Shown here piece after piece: positions 24,010-32,367 of a stretch of DNA of 36,614 nt. The notes below the pieces were generated by a model, which saw only the letters and a program-made list of their open reading frames with translations, was not told where the DNA came from and ran no database searches. Origin of the DNA: Sphingopyxis sp. (GTDB lineage Bacteria; Pseudomonadota; Alphaproteobacteria; Sphingomonadales; Sphingomonadaceae); contig JAEMRT010000012.1 in assembly GCA_016463225.1 (NCBI GenBank), positions 1 through 36,614 on the forward strand, given 5' to 3'. Both the position numbers and the translations under genes were made by a program. Position 1 is the stretch's first letter. Each line of letters begins with the position of its first letter.

Positions 24010-26069
24010 AGTTCCACTCCATCGTCAGGATCGAGCGAGGCCTGTCGCGCCGCCCGGTGCATGCGTTTCATCGCCCGCGCGCGGGCCGCATCATTGTCAT
24101 CGTCGCTTTCGTGGAATTCGAACTCGGCCCTTGCGGACGGACGCGGAGGCACGATCTCCTCCTGTTCGGGAAGATCGGGCTCGCGGCGGATGCCAGCATT
24201 GGCATTGTCCACCCGCGATGGCCGATCTGCGGGTTCTTCATCCTTAGGCTGACCTGCGACGATGGTCTGCACACCATTCGCCAACAGTCCTGGCGACGGG
24301 GAATCGGGCGAGAGGGGCTTGGCCACAGGCACCGCGATGGTGGCGCGATCGCTCCAGTCGTCTGGCGGCGGCTTGCCGTCACCAAGCGCCGCAGCCTCCG
24401 GCGGCGGCAACAGCCGCGCCGTAAAGCGCTTGTCCTCGAAATAGCGGGCCTTGGTGGCGCGCAGCGGCGGCATGCCCGATACCATGACGATTTCTTCGTT
24501 TGGCGGAAGCTGCATGACCTCGCCCGGTGTCAGGAGGGGGCGCGGCGTTTCGGTGCGCGAGACCATCAGATGCCCAAGCCATGGCGAGAGGCGATGACCA
24601 GCATAATTTTTCATCGCGCGCATTTCGGTCGCCGTGCCCAAGCTGTCGGAAATCCGCTTGGCGGTCCGCTCGTCATTGGTGGCGAATGCGACACGGACAT
24701 GGCAATTGTCGAGAATGGCGTTGTTGGGGCCGTAGGCCTTCTCGATCTGATTGAGGCTCTGGGCGATCAGGAAGGCCTTGAGGCCATAGCCCGCCATGAA
24801 GGCGAGCGCGCTCTCGAAGAAATCGAGCCGCCCCAGTGCCGGAAATTCGTCAAGCATCAGCAGGACCCGGTGGCGCTTGGCATCGGGTTTCAATTCCTCG
24901 GTCAATCGGCGGCCGATCTGGTTGAGGATAAGGCGGATGAGGGGTTTCGTCCGACTGATGTCGGAAGGCGGCACCACCAGATAGAGGCTCGTTGCGCGCG
25001 CACCCTCGACCAGGTCGGCGATACGCCAGTCACATTGCCGGGTGACATGGGCGACCACAGGATCGCGATACAGGCCCAGGAACGACATGGCGGTCGAAAG
25101 CACGCCGGACCGTTCATTCTCGCTCTTGTTCAGCAGTTCGCGCGCGGCGCTGGCGACGACAGGATGCACGCCTGCCTCGCCCAGATGCGGTGTCGTCATC
25201 ATCGCGCGCAACGTGTTATCGATCGTGCGCTTGGGGTCGGACAGGAAGGCGGCGACCCCGGCCAGCGTCTTGTCAGGCTCGGCGTAGAGGACGTGGAGGA
25301 TCGCACCGACCAGCAGCGCATGGCTGGTCTTCTCCCAATGGTTGCGGCGTTCGAGCGAGCCTTCGGGATCGACCAGCACGTCGGCGACATTCTGGACGTC
25401 GCGCACCTCCCACTGCCCGCGCCGCACTTCGAGCAGCGGATTATAGGCGGCCGACGCACTGCTGGTCGGATCGAACAGCAGCACGCGGCCATGGCGTGCG
25501 CGAAAGCCCGACGATATCTGCCAGTTCTCGCCCTTGATGTCGTGAATGACACAGCTACCCGGCCAGGTCAGCAATGTGGGCACGACAAGGCCAACGCCCT
25601 TGCCACTGCGGGTCGGCGCAAAGCACAGGACATGCTCCGGGCCATCATGGCGCAGATAGTCCGGACCAGACCTGCCGAGCACGACGCCCTCGTCGTTCAG
25701 CAACCCGGCTTGCCTGATATCGGCAGGCACCGCCCAGCGCGCAGAGCCATAGGTTTCTGCGGTGCGGGCCTCGCGTGCGCGCCAGACCGACATGCCGACC
25801 GCCACCGCGATGGCCGCAAACCCGCCCGAGGCGGCGACATAGGCCCCGCGCTCGAAGATGTGGGGCGCATAGGCGTCATAGCTGAACCACCACCAGAAGA
25901 AGGCGGGCGGCAGATAGATAGGATGGTCGCCGATCATGAACCAGGGTGGCCCTAGCGCCGACTGATAGCCAAGGCTGGCCGCGGTCCATTGGGTCGCGCC
26001 CCAGATGGCGATCAGCACGACCAGGCCGACCAGCAGCAACTGACCCCAGAGTATGCGTGCGCCCGACAT
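24006..26069 (-). CDS. traG: Type IV coupling protein (TraG/VirD4)
   Basis: 687 residues from ATG 26069, with GGAGG at good spacing; an upstream in-frame start would run into the relaxase gene region. Two N-terminal membrane segments (LLLVGLVVLIAIWG near 11-24; FAAIAVAVGMSVW near 84-96) are followed by the ATPase: Walker A CFAPTRSGKGVGLVVP (149-164), Walker B LLMLDEFPALG, and AYGPNNAILDNCHVRVAFAT. It couples the relaxosome to the secretion channel at the inner membrane. The C-terminal 120 residues are proline-rich and acidic, a variable tail. It follows the relaxase by 28 bp. Confidence 0.94.
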   Translation of the reverse strand: MSGARILWGQLLLVGLVVLIAIWGATQWTAASLGYQSALGPPWFMIGDHPIYLPPAFFWWWFSYDAYAPHIFERGAYVAASGGFAAIAVAVGMSVWRAREARTAETYGSARWAVPADIRQAGLLNDEGVVLGRSGPDYLRHDGPEHVLCFAPTRSGKGVGLVVPTLLTWPGSCVIHDIKGENWQISSGFRARHGRVLLFDPTSSASAAYNPLLEVRRGQWEVRDVQNVADVLVDPEGSLERRNHWEKTSHALLVGAILHVLYAEPDKTLAGVAAFLSDPKRTIDNTLRAMMTTPHLGEAGVHPVVASAARELLNKSENERSGVLSTAMSFLGLYRDPVVAHVTRQCDWRIADLVEGARATSLYLVVPPSDISRTKPLIRLILNQIGRRLTEELKPDAKRHRVLLMLDEFPALGRLDFFESALAFMAGYGLKAFLIAQSLNQIEKAYGPNNAILDNCHVRVAFATNDERTAKRISDSLGTATEMRAMKNYAGHRLSPWLGHLMVSRTETPRPLLTPGEVMQLPPNEEIVMVSGMPPLRATKARYFEDKRFTARLLPPPEAAALGDGKPPPDDWSDRATIAVPVAKPLSPDSPSPGLLANGVQTIVAGQPKDEEPADRPSRVDNANAGIRREPDLPEQEEIVPPRPSARAEFEFHESDDDNDAARARAMKRMHRAARQASLDPDDGVEL

Positions 26070-26097
26070 TGTCTTACCTCCTTGTCGTTTATGGAAG

Positions 26098-27873
26098 TCA
26101 CAGGCCAAGCCCGCGACTACGGCCCGGCGACCAGTCGATCCGCCCGCCGGGGCTCATCGTGCCCAGCACCTGGCTCCCAAGCTGGCGCTCGAGTGCGGGG
26201 CGCCACGGCACGAGTTGGAACCCAAGGCCGTCGTCGATCATCGCGAAGCGGCCCGACGCCAGGGTCACACGCTCGCGATATTGGCCGCTCACGATCTCGC
26301 CGGGTGCGGAAGGCTGGTGGGCAAGCCCGGTCGCCTGCGCGATCCGCGTAGCGGCATCCTGCAACTCGGACGCGCGAAGGCTGGCAATCATGCCGGAAGG
26401 CAGCATCACCCGGCCGCCGCGCCGGGTCGCCACGCCAAGCGCGACCAGCTTCTCGCGCCGGGCGTCGAGGGCTTCGCGGACTTCTCGGCCAAAGCCGTTG
26501 GCCATGGACAGGGGTTCGTCGCCCACAAGCTGCCGATCGATCCAGGTCGCACCCAGCGCATCGACCTGGGCGTGGAGTTGCATGTCGGAACGCGTTGCGA
26601 GCGACATGCGGGCGCGCCCATCGCGGCCCGTCCAGCTGCGCAGCTCGACGATGCCGCCGATCGGCGTATCGCCGGTTACGTCGAGATCCTCAAACCGCAG
26701 ATGATGGGTGCGCCCGTCCACCCCCTCGACGATCGCGAACGCCGTGCCGGTCAGTTCGTCGTCAAGGCCGCGGGCGGAGAGTCTGCCGATGACCGGATCC
26801 GTGGGCGAGCCATTGTGCAGGGTGAAGGTCGCGAGGTCGGGGCGGCGTCCGCTTGTCTGCATCGCCCGGTGCATCGTCTTGATGATATCGGTGCGCATGC
26901 CGAGATCGCGCAGGCTTTCCTCAAGGTCGGGTCGCAATGTCCACATCGCCGGCGCGACGGATTCGGCCAGGCCCATCCGTTCCAGCCTGGCCGCGCGTCC
27001 CAGCAGTAGCTGGCTGTCGGGAGCGCCATATCCCGCTTCCTGGCCAGGCGCCTGACCCACGTGCCCGGGCCGCAGATCGACAATCCCCATATTGCGGGCG
27101 GCCAGCCGCTGCAGTCTCTGGTCGAGCGACGTCCAGCGCTCGGCATCGACCTCGCGGGCCAACGTCCGGGCAATCTCCTGGCTGGTACGCGGCCCCAGTT
27201 CCAGCGTAGCCCGCGCCTCGGCACGGGCGCGCATGCCTTCGCTGATATAGTCGCGATCGATGACGAGATCGGACCCGTCATCGGCGCGCCCGCGCAGCAG
27301 GATATGGACATGAGGATTGTCGGTGTTCCAGTGATCGACGCCGACCCAATCTAGCGCGGTGTCGAGATCGCACGCCATGTCGGCCATGAGGTCGCGCGCA
27401 AAGCCGCGCAGGTCCTCCAAGTCGGCACCATCCTCGGGCGAGACGATGAAGCGGAAATGGTGGCGATCGTCCTCGCAGCGCCGTGCAAAATCCGCCGCTT
27501 CCACCCCGTCGCTACGCTGGTCGAACAGGCGGGCGTCCTGCCCGTCGCGGGTGACGCCGTCGCGGGCGAGATAGTCGATATGCCGGGCAAGTGGCGCGGC
27601 GCGGAAGCGGGTGCCCTTGTGACGCACAATCCGCGCCTTGATGACCACCTTCCGCCCGTCGGCACGGAAGCGAACTGATGCTGCCGCTAGCCTGCCCCGA
27701 CCGATCGTGCCTGTGCCGCCCGACCGACGGGCTCTTGGCAATCGCATATGCCCGGCCTTGGCGGCCGCGCGCCGCACCTGGGTGGCCAGCGATACGACGC
27801 GTCGCCCCTGGCCAGCACCACGATCGCGTGCCCGGCCGGGTCGGAGGTCGAAGCCCTGCTCGTCCCGGTTCAT
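26098..27873 (-). CDS. Conjugative relaxase (VirD2/DUF3363-like)
   Basis: 591 residues from ATG 27873, which overlaps the stop of a 61-residue ORF (ATGA). The N-terminal 60 residues are strongly basic. The relaxase core has a candidate catalytic Tyr101 (RHIDYLARDG), followed by RHHFRFIVSPEDGADLEDL near 137-155 and the metal-binding motif HWNTDNPHVHILLRG (181-195), with His181, His188 and His190. The C-terminal part matches the long DUF3363-type extension (ERMGLAESV, WTLRPDLEESLRDLGMR, SMANGFGREVREALDAR). It nicks oriT and stays bound to the transferred strand. No oriT could be identified by eye. Confidence 0.9.
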   Translation of the reverse strand: MNRDEQGFDLRPGRARDRGAGQGRRVVSLATQVRRAAAKAGHMRLPRARRSGGTGTIGRGRLAAASVRFRADGRKVVIKARIVRHKGTRFRAAPLARHIDYLARDGVTRDGQDARLFDQRSDGVEAADFARRCEDDRHHFRFIVSPEDGADLEDLRGFARDLMADMACDLDTALDWVGVDHWNTDNPHVHILLRGRADDGSDLVIDRDYISEGMRARAEARATLELGPRTSQEIARTLAREVDAERWTSLDQRLQRLAARNMGIVDLRPGHVGQAPGQEAGYGAPDSQLLLGRAARLERMGLAESVAPAMWTLRPDLEESLRDLGMRTDIIKTMHRAMQTSGRRPDLATFTLHNGSPTDPVIGRLSARGLDDELTGTAFAIVEGVDGRTHHLRFEDLDVTGDTPIGGIVELRSWTGRDGRARMSLATRSDMQLHAQVDALGATWIDRQLVGDEPLSMANGFGREVREALDARREKLVALGVATRRGGRVMLPSGMIASLRASELQDAATRIAQATGLAHQPSAPGEIVSGQYRERVTLASGRFAMIDDGLGFQLVPWRPALERQLGSQVLGTMSPGGRIDWSPGRSRGLGL

Positions 27874-28055
27874 GATGCAGGATTCCCGCCCGAAATGACC
27901 GTTGCCAGCGCCAGATGCTTTGAAAACAGGGCAGAAATTGCTCCAAGCGCCGTCGCAACAGGTGCAATGCCGTCGGTTAAAACGCCCCAAAACCAACCAC
28001 ATGAGCCCAAGCCGACGGCGGGCCTTTTATCTCGCCATCCCCAAAACCCCCTCAT
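27870..28055 (-). CDS. 61-residue putative membrane protein, coupled to both neighbours
   Basis: The ATG at 28055 overlaps the stop codon of the transglycosylase gene by 4 bp (ATGA), and its own stop overlaps the relaxase ATG by 4 bp. It fills what would otherwise be a 178-bp gap in a tightly packed operon. The sequence starts MRGFWGWRDKRPAVGLG and then has a hydrophobic stretch from about 19 to 54 (GWFWGVLTDGIAPVATALGA and on), one or two membrane passes. The double coupling is the main evidence that it is translated; codon choice alone cannot prove it. It might be a small inner-membrane piece of the transfer machinery. I recognise no family. Confidence 0.65.
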   Translation of the reverse strand: MRGFWGWRDKRPAVGLGSCGWFWGVLTDGIAPVATALGAISALFSKHLALATVISGGNPAS

Positions 28056-28771
28056 GGCCTTGCTCCCGTTGGCGCAATGAACAGCGAAGGGACGGGGGTG
28101 GCGTCGCGCTGATGCCCTGCATCGTCGGTCCGATCCTGTGGCTCGGATGGCGCTGCGTATGCACCCATCGCCGCCGCCACCGCCCGCCTTGGAAAGAGCG
28201 CGGCTTCCGTCCAGATAAGGCTCGGCGGAAGAGATGGGACGCCCTCTGCTCTTGGCGATTCGGTGTCTATGATCGGCAGCAATCGCGCGAGATAGGCGCG
28301 CGTTTCAGCGGGCAGCGGTCTGCCAAAACGCAGATAGGCTTCGTAGCGGCCCGGCCCCGCATTATAGGCCGCCAGCATTCCCGCCATGCCGTAGCGATCA
28401 TGCATTTCGCGCAGATAGGCTGCGCCTGCCATGATATTGTCGCGCGGATCATAAGGGTCGGTACCGAGGCGATGCCGCGCCGCCAGCATGGCCCATGTCG
28501 CGGGCATGATCTGCATGAGGCCCATGGCGCCAGCGCGCGAAAGCGCGCGCGGATTGCCGCCACTCTCCTGGTCCATCACCGCCCGGATCCAGTGCGCCGG
28601 AATAGCAAATTGCTGCGCCGCTTCTGCAACGGGCACAGCATAGGGCTGGGCTGTGGACGTTGCGCCGACCGATCCTTCCGTCTGCGCGATCGCTGCCGAT
28701 CCGATGCACAGCTGTGGCACGATCATGATCGCGATGATGACAGCCATACTGCCCTGGAGCCGCCCCCTCAT
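28052..28771 (-). CDS. Lytic transglycosylase (SLT family)
   Basis: 239 residues if started at ATG 28771, which overlaps the traF stop (ATGA); an ATG three codons earlier is possible. A signal peptide (MAVIIAIMIVPQLCIGSAAIAQ, within residues 9-30) directs it to the periplasm. The SLT domain has the catalytic Glu69 (AVMDQESGGNPRAL) and the family motifs GAMGLMQIMPATW (81-93), NIMAGAAYLREM and AAYNAGPG. It opens peptidoglycan to let the secretion channel through, like VirB1 or TrbN. The C-terminal tail of about 80 residues is low-complexity and proline-rich. Confidence 0.92.
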   Translation of the reverse strand: MRGRLQGSMAVIIAIMIVPQLCIGSAAIAQTEGSVGATSTAQPYAVPVAEAAQQFAIPAHWIRAVMDQESGGNPRALSRAGAMGLMQIMPATWAMLAARHRLGTDPYDPRDNIMAGAAYLREMHDRYGMAGMLAAYNAGPGRYEAYLRFGRPLPAETRAYLARLLPIIDTESPRAEGVPSLPPSLIWTEAALFPRRAVAAAMGAYAAPSEPQDRTDDAGHQRDATPVPSLFIAPTGARP

Positions 28772-29313
28772 GGCGTCCACCCATGCCAGACAAAGGGCCC
28801 GCCACTGTCCGCGCGCGTCAGCATCGGCCGCACGGTGCCGATCACGCCTTCCGCCGACAGCGGTCCGAAATAGCGCCCGTCGAGACTGTCCCCGACTGCC
28901 GGGTTAAGGAGCATGATCTCGCCGGACCCAAGTCTGCGACATCCCGACCAGACGGGTAAGGCACGGCCTGCGCGATCGTAGGTGCGTGCCCTGGCGACGG
29001 GCTTGTGATCAATCGTGATGGTTACGCCCGAACGGCAGACCGTCTGCCCTGCGGTCGCCGCGATATGTTTGATGAGCGGCACGCCGAGCGGAAGGGCATG
29101 ACGCTGCGCCAGCCAATGGGCGAGACGCGCGTCGGGCATCACCAGCGCCATGTCCCCGACGAGCGGCGAGGTACCCGGCGACACCGCATAGAAGCCGATC
29201 GGGGCGCTGGCCGTCGCGTTCCATATCAGGCGCGGCGCCGGGTCGACGCAGGCCAGCACCACCGTCACCTGCGCCGCGACGACAGTGATGAAAACATAGC
29301 CCGACCGAGTCAT
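28768..29313 (-). CDS. traF: TraF, S26-family signal-peptidase-like transfer protein
   Basis: 181 residues from ATG 29313, overlapping the DUF2840 stop by 4 bp. The N-terminal membrane anchor is GYVFITVVAAQVTVVLACV (5-23). The Ser/Lys dyad of the S26 family is visible: Ser37 in SAPIGFYAV and Lys82 in PLIKHIAATAGQ, followed by SGEIMLLNPAVGDSLDGRYF and GVIGTVRP. In RP4, TraF cuts and cyclises the pilin TrbC. Here the pilin gene would be with the missing trb genes. The frame upstream to 29496 is an antisense artefact of DUF2840. Confidence 0.92.
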   Translation of the reverse strand: MTRSGYVFITVVAAQVTVVLACVDPAPRLIWNATASAPIGFYAVSPGTSPLVGDMALVMPDARLAHWLAQRHALPLGVPLIKHIAATAGQTVCRSGVTITIDHKPVARARTYDRAGRALPVWSGCRRLGSGEIMLLNPAVGDSLDGRYFGPLSAEGVIGTVRPMLTRADSGGPFVWHGWTP

Positions 29314-29819
29314 AGATCGAGACCTTGGCGCAGTTCGTATGCGCGATGCCGTGCAGCCGTATAGGCGCGCGGATCCATGCCTGCGGCAACGCGGCTGTGG
29401 ACATTGCGCCAGTGATCGGGCGCGGCGCGGGTCGGATCCACCCCCGCCGCTTCGACCCGATCGATCGCGCCCAGCACCTTTTCGACCTTTGGCCAACCTT
29501 CGATGCTGAGCAGGATTTCACCGCCTGGCCGCACGAATGGGAGAGTCGTATAGGCTTCACCGGGGCGTACCGTGCGCACGATGTCGATGCGCGATTTGAC
29601 AGTGCCATGATCGTTGGCCGCCCAGCGAATGAGCGCGAACAGCGCGTCGGGTGGAAAGCTCAGGACCCGCGTGCGGCGACTGACGATATGCTCGGCGACA
29701 TGGAGTCCGAAGCGCAGCCAATGTTCGAGCCGGCCTTCGATCCAGATCAGTTCGATATGGGTCTGACTGTCGGCATGGCGCGCGTCGCGCGCGTATCTTG
29801 CTGGGGCGTGGCCCATCAT
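29310..29819 (-). CDS. DUF2840 protein
   Basis: 169 residues from ATG 29819, which overlaps the preceding ribbon-helix-helix stop (ATGA); an ATG one codon later is also possible. It matches DUF2840 by memory: THIELIWIEGRLEHWLRFG near 20-38, then VLSFPPDALFALIRWAAND, GEAYTTLPFVRPGGEILLSI and a C-terminal ARHRAYELRQ. No catalytic motif or membrane segment is visible. DUF2840 is found almost only between ParA and TraF in this type of conjugative element, so a role in transfer or element maintenance is likely, but its function is unknown. Confidence 0.88.
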   Translation of the reverse strand: MMGHAPARYARDARHADSQTHIELIWIEGRLEHWLRFGLHVAEHIVSRRTRVLSFPPDALFALIRWAANDHGTVKSRIDIVRTVRPGEAYTTLPFVRPGGEILLSIEGWPKVEKVLGAIDRVEAAGVDPTRAAPDHWRNVHSRVAAGMDPRAYTAARHRAYELRQGLDL

Positions 29820-30100
29820 GTCGGCTCCTCGGAATTTTCAGGAAAGTGCGTGTCGATCAGCGCGCGCATAAGGTCGGCGACGGTGGTGCCGCGGGTGACC
29901 GCTACGAGCTTGAGGCGCTGGCGCATGGCGGGCGTCACATCGATGGTGAGCCGGGCGCTGAACAAGGGGGCGGCGTCGGATGCGCTGGGTGAAGGTTGGC
30001 GGATCCATCTCTCGGCGGCGCCGGGCCGGGTCACAAAGCCCGCCACGGTGTCCGTCGCTGTGTCCGTCACTGGGCCCGCCTGTGTCGGCATCTTCTTCAT
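29816..30100 (-). CDS. Small ribbon-helix-helix protein after ParA
   Basis: 94 residues from ATG 30100, coupled to the parA stop (ATGA). The first 45 residues are low-complexity (Thr, Pro, Ala). Residues 48-90 form a ribbon-helix-helix-like domain: [20 protein letters not shown], then [19 protein letters not shown]. Small RHH proteins following ParA are usually its DNA-binding partner, as ParG or Omega do for class Ib systems. It would bind a centromere and stimulate the ATPase; the inverted repeat at 30848-30864 is a candidate site. The assignment is by position and fold. Confidence 0.75.
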   Translation of the reverse strand: MKKMPTQAGPVTDTATDTVAGFVTRPGAAERWIRQPSPSASDAAPLFSARLTIDVTPAMRQRLKLVAVTRGTTVADLMRALIDTHFPENSEEPT

Positions 30101-30735
30101 CGGGCCAACGTCCCGATCGCGGACGCGAGGGCAGCGACCTCGCGCGCAGCGAGGCCGTCGGAATCGCTTTCGAACACTAGGCGGCCTTGCGCCATCACCT
30201 CGGCGAAGAGGATGCGCTGGGCAATGCCGGGTCCGAGCAAAGATGGCTGCTGGTCGGCAAGCCCTGCTCGCGTGCTACGGGCGATCCGCGTGCGAGGATC
30301 GCAGCGGTTGAGGACGAAGCGGGCTTCGAGCGCGGGGTGGAAGCTGCGGGCCTCGCGCACCAGCGCCACTATCTCCGCCGATGCCCAGCCGTCGAGTGCC
30401 GATGGTTGCACCGGGATGAGCGCCAGGTCGGCGGCGATCATCGCCGCGCGCATCAGCCCGGCGACACGCGGGGGGCCATCGATGACGACATGATCCACGC
30501 TGGCAGCCTGCACCCGTGCCTCCAGGTGCAGCGTCTCGCGGGAAAGGCCGATGACGCCGAACAGACGGGGCAGGCCCGACTGGGCGCGTTGTTCCGACCA
30601 GTCCAGCGCCGAACCCTGCGGATCGGCATCAATCAGGCAGACGCGTTTGCCCGCGCGTGCCCACTGTCCGGCAAGATGGAGGGCGAGCGTCGTTTTGCCG
30701 ACGCCGCCCTTCTGGTTGAGCAGGGCGACGATCAT
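30097..30735 (-). CDS. parA: ParA-family partition ATPase
   Basis: 212 residues from ATG 30735; the frame runs on to 30840 but the first methionine that gives a ParA-like N-terminus is here ([20 protein letters not shown]). The deviant Walker A is KGGVGKTT (9-16), Walker A' is [15 protein letters not shown] (33-47) and Walker [11 protein letters not shown]. At 212 residues without an N-terminal HTH it is a small, class Ib-type ParA. It segregates the replicon. It opens the run of ATGA-coupled genes that continues to the relaxase, so partition and transfer genes seem to share a transcript. Confidence 0.92.
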   Translation of the reverse strand: MIVALLNQKGGVGKTTLALHLAGQWARAGKRVCLIDADPQGSALDWSEQRAQSGLPRLFGVIGLSRETLHLEARVQAASVDHVVIDGPPRVAGLMRAAMIAADLALIPVQPSALDGWASAEIVALVREARSFHPALEARFVLNRCDPRTRIARSTRAGLADQQPSLLGPGIAQRILFAEVMAQGRLVFESDSDGLAAREVAALASAIGTLAR

Positions 30736-30847
30736 GGCCGCGGCCTCGCTGCGCCTATGGCGCGCGGCCTGGTCGGCGTGCTGCGCCGCGTCGCACGCAG
30801 CGATTTGCGCGTCGCATCTGCGCTCGCGCGCGCAGCCCATGTTAGTA

Positions 30848-30864
30848 AGAATCCGTAGGATTCT
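30848..30864. repeat. 17-bp inverted repeat between iterons and parA
   Basis: AGAATCC and GGATTCT are perfect 7-bp arms around GTA, about 113-129 bp before the parA start. They sit beside an AT-rich stretch (30864-30880). A partition site or ParA-operon operator is plausible; equally it could be part of the replication origin. Confidence 0.5.
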
Positions 30865-30923
30865 CTATTAGCATTGTTAAGGGGCCAAAAAGGCGCGCAT
30901 TTCTGCGGCTTTGCGCGCGAAAT

Positions 30924-30990
30924 CGGTTCCTGATAGGCCGAGTTTTCGGTTCCCGATAGGCCGAGTCTGGCGGTTCCCGATAGGCCGAGT
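30924..30990. repeat. Three iterons (probable oriV) behind repA
   Basis: The 20-bp sequence CGGTTCCYGATAGGCCGAGT occurs at 30924-30943, 30947-30966 and 30971-30990, at 23- and 24-bp spacing; copies two and three are identical and copy one differs by a single base. They begin 4 bp after the repA stop codon. Equally spaced repeats beside a replication-initiator gene are the hallmark of iteron-controlled origins. Antisense reading gives a false LGLSGT peptide repeat. Confidence 0.85.
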
Positions 30991-30994
30991 TTTT

Positions 30995-31873
30995 TCATCG
31001 CTTTGGCCCCCGTCCATGGCGCACCCGGCGCAGGGCCAGGTCGAAGGGATCGTCCGGCAGCGGACGAAAGTTCAGCATCTCCTTGTCGGCGATCGTCTGG
31101 AGTGTGAGCACATAGCCGGGCAGCGACTGAGCCTGGACGATGGCGCGCAGTTTGAAGGCGAACCGCTTGCGAGGGATCAGCATGCCAGACTTGAGGTGGA
31201 GATGGCCGACCTCGAAGCTCCAGCCATTGACCTGACGCCCGCCATGCTTGCGGACCAGGCGATAGAGCCAGCGCTCCATGCCGCCGGTCAGCGTGAAATA
31301 GGCGCGGTCGATAGTGAGAATAAGCCCGGAATCGAGGACGCCCGCATAGAACCAGTCGGGCAGGATCATCTCGATGCCGAGCGGCCGACCGGTTTCGTCG
31401 AGCCGCTCCTTCCACTCGTTGATCCAGGAGAAGCGATGGCGGCGGCGTTGATGGGCTTGCCGGATCGAGGTCGCGACGGTGGTCGACTGCAAGCGGTCGA
31501 GCGCGGCCTTCAACCGGTCATAATGGTCGCCGCCGGTGCCCCGGCCGATGAAACTGAGCAATTCGTGCGGCTTGGTCGTCATCAGCCGGGAGGTCGGACG
31601 CCCCATGTCGCGGGCCTCGACAATCTGGCTGGCGGCCCAGATGAGGATATCGGCGTCCCAGATCGTGGCCATGCCATGTTCATGGGTGGCCTCTACCGCT
31701 ATCCAGACATCGCCCATCCTGAAATGGATGGGGGCGATGCGCTTGGACTTGGCGAGACTGAAAAACGGCCAGGACATGAGGTCCTGCGCGTCGCGCGGCG
31801 CGATGTCGCCGCGGACCGCGCGAAACAGGTCAAGTTGCCGGTCCTGCGCCCGGTCGGACGAAGCGGGCATCAT
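30995..31873 (-). CDS. repA: Replication initiator RepA (RPA family)
   Basis: 292 residues from ATG 31873, one base after the stop of the HTH gene; the next codon is also ATG. The frame is open far upstream to 32749, but that part is the antisense or shifted reading of other genes. Family features: DLMSWPFFSLAKSKRIAPIH (30-50), WIAVEATHEHGMATIWDADI (57-76), RLKAALDRLQSTTVATSIRQ (near 120) and FTLTGGMERWLYRLVRKHG (193-211), matching the replication initiator protein A family. It should bind the three iterons immediately behind its own gene and open the origin. Its presence means the element replicates independently or at least can do so after excision. Confidence 0.9.
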   Translation of the reverse strand: MMPASSDRAQDRQLDLFRAVRGDIAPRDAQDLMSWPFFSLAKSKRIAPIHFRMGDVWIAVEATHEHGMATIWDADILIWAASQIVEARDMGRPTSRLMTTKPHELLSFIGRGTGGDHYDRLKAALDRLQSTTVATSIRQAHQRRRHRFSWINEWKERLDETGRPLGIEMILPDWFYAGVLDSGLILTIDRAYFTLTGGMERWLYRLVRKHGGRQVNGWSFEVGHLHLKSGMLIPRKRFAFKLRAIVQAQSLPGYVLTLQTIADKEMLNFRPLPDDPFDLALRRVRHGRGPKR

Positions 31874-31874
31874 G

Positions 31875-32144
31875 CTAGCGCCGCACCGGCGCGCCGGGGT
31901 CGATCCGCTTGGCAGGATGCACGGTGCCGCGTCCCGGATCGGAGGTCGAGCGCCGGGTACCAATTTCGGCCCAGGCTTCGAGATCGACCAGCGCATAGAC
32001 GATGCGTCCGCCGAGCTTCCGAAAGACGGGGCCTGTACCAAAGCAGCGATGCTTTTCCAGCGTGCGGGGCGAAAGGCCCAGATGCAGCGCGGCGTCGGGG
32101 GTCCGCAGATAGCGCGGTGTGACGACCGCAAAGTCGCGTTCCAT
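31875..32144 (-). CDS. Small helix-turn-helix protein (AlpA/excisionase-like)
   Basis: 89 residues from ATG 32144, chosen because GGAG sits 8 nt upstream; another ATG at 32171 lacks a site. The helix-turn-helix reads YLRTPDAALHLGLSPRTLEK (12-31), followed by the wing-like FGTGPVFRKLGGRIVYALVD (35-54) and DLEAWAE. This is the MerR/AlpA-type fold of excisionases and small plasmid regulators. It lies between the DUF2285 regulator and repA and is almost fused to repA (1-bp gap), so control of replication is likely. The tail of about 30 residues is basic and proline-rich. Confidence 0.82.
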   Translation of the reverse strand: MERDFAVVTPRYLRTPDAALHLGLSPRTLEKHRCFGTGPVFRKLGGRIVYALVDLEAWAEIGTRRSTSDPGRGTVHPAKRIDPGAPVRR

Positions 32145-32367
32145 ATCGGTCTCCAGCGTCGGGGCTGGCATGGCTGGCCGGCCCTGGGGTGTCGCTGGCG
32201 AGAATGGCGAACAGTGGAGGTCCGAGCGGAGTGGCAAAAGCGCGGGCGAAAATTGTCACCCCCTTGCTTGCGATCCGGGCCTGTCCTCGAGACATGGCGC
32301 GAAGGCAGACCCTTCGGGCTTGTCTGGTGGGCGGCGTGGCGTGTTGTTCGGCGCGCGAGAGCGCGGT

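Noticed and set aside
24057..25955. 632-codon open frame on the plus strand
   Set aside because: Exactly antisense to traG, has no ribosome site or domain, and is explained by the high GC content.
30732..31415. Peptide repeat LGLSGT in a frame across the repA end
   Set aside because: It is the translation of the DNA iterons, not a protein repeat.
30911..32122. 403-codon plus-strand frame over repA
   Set aside because: Antisense to repA and the HTH gene; no independent support.
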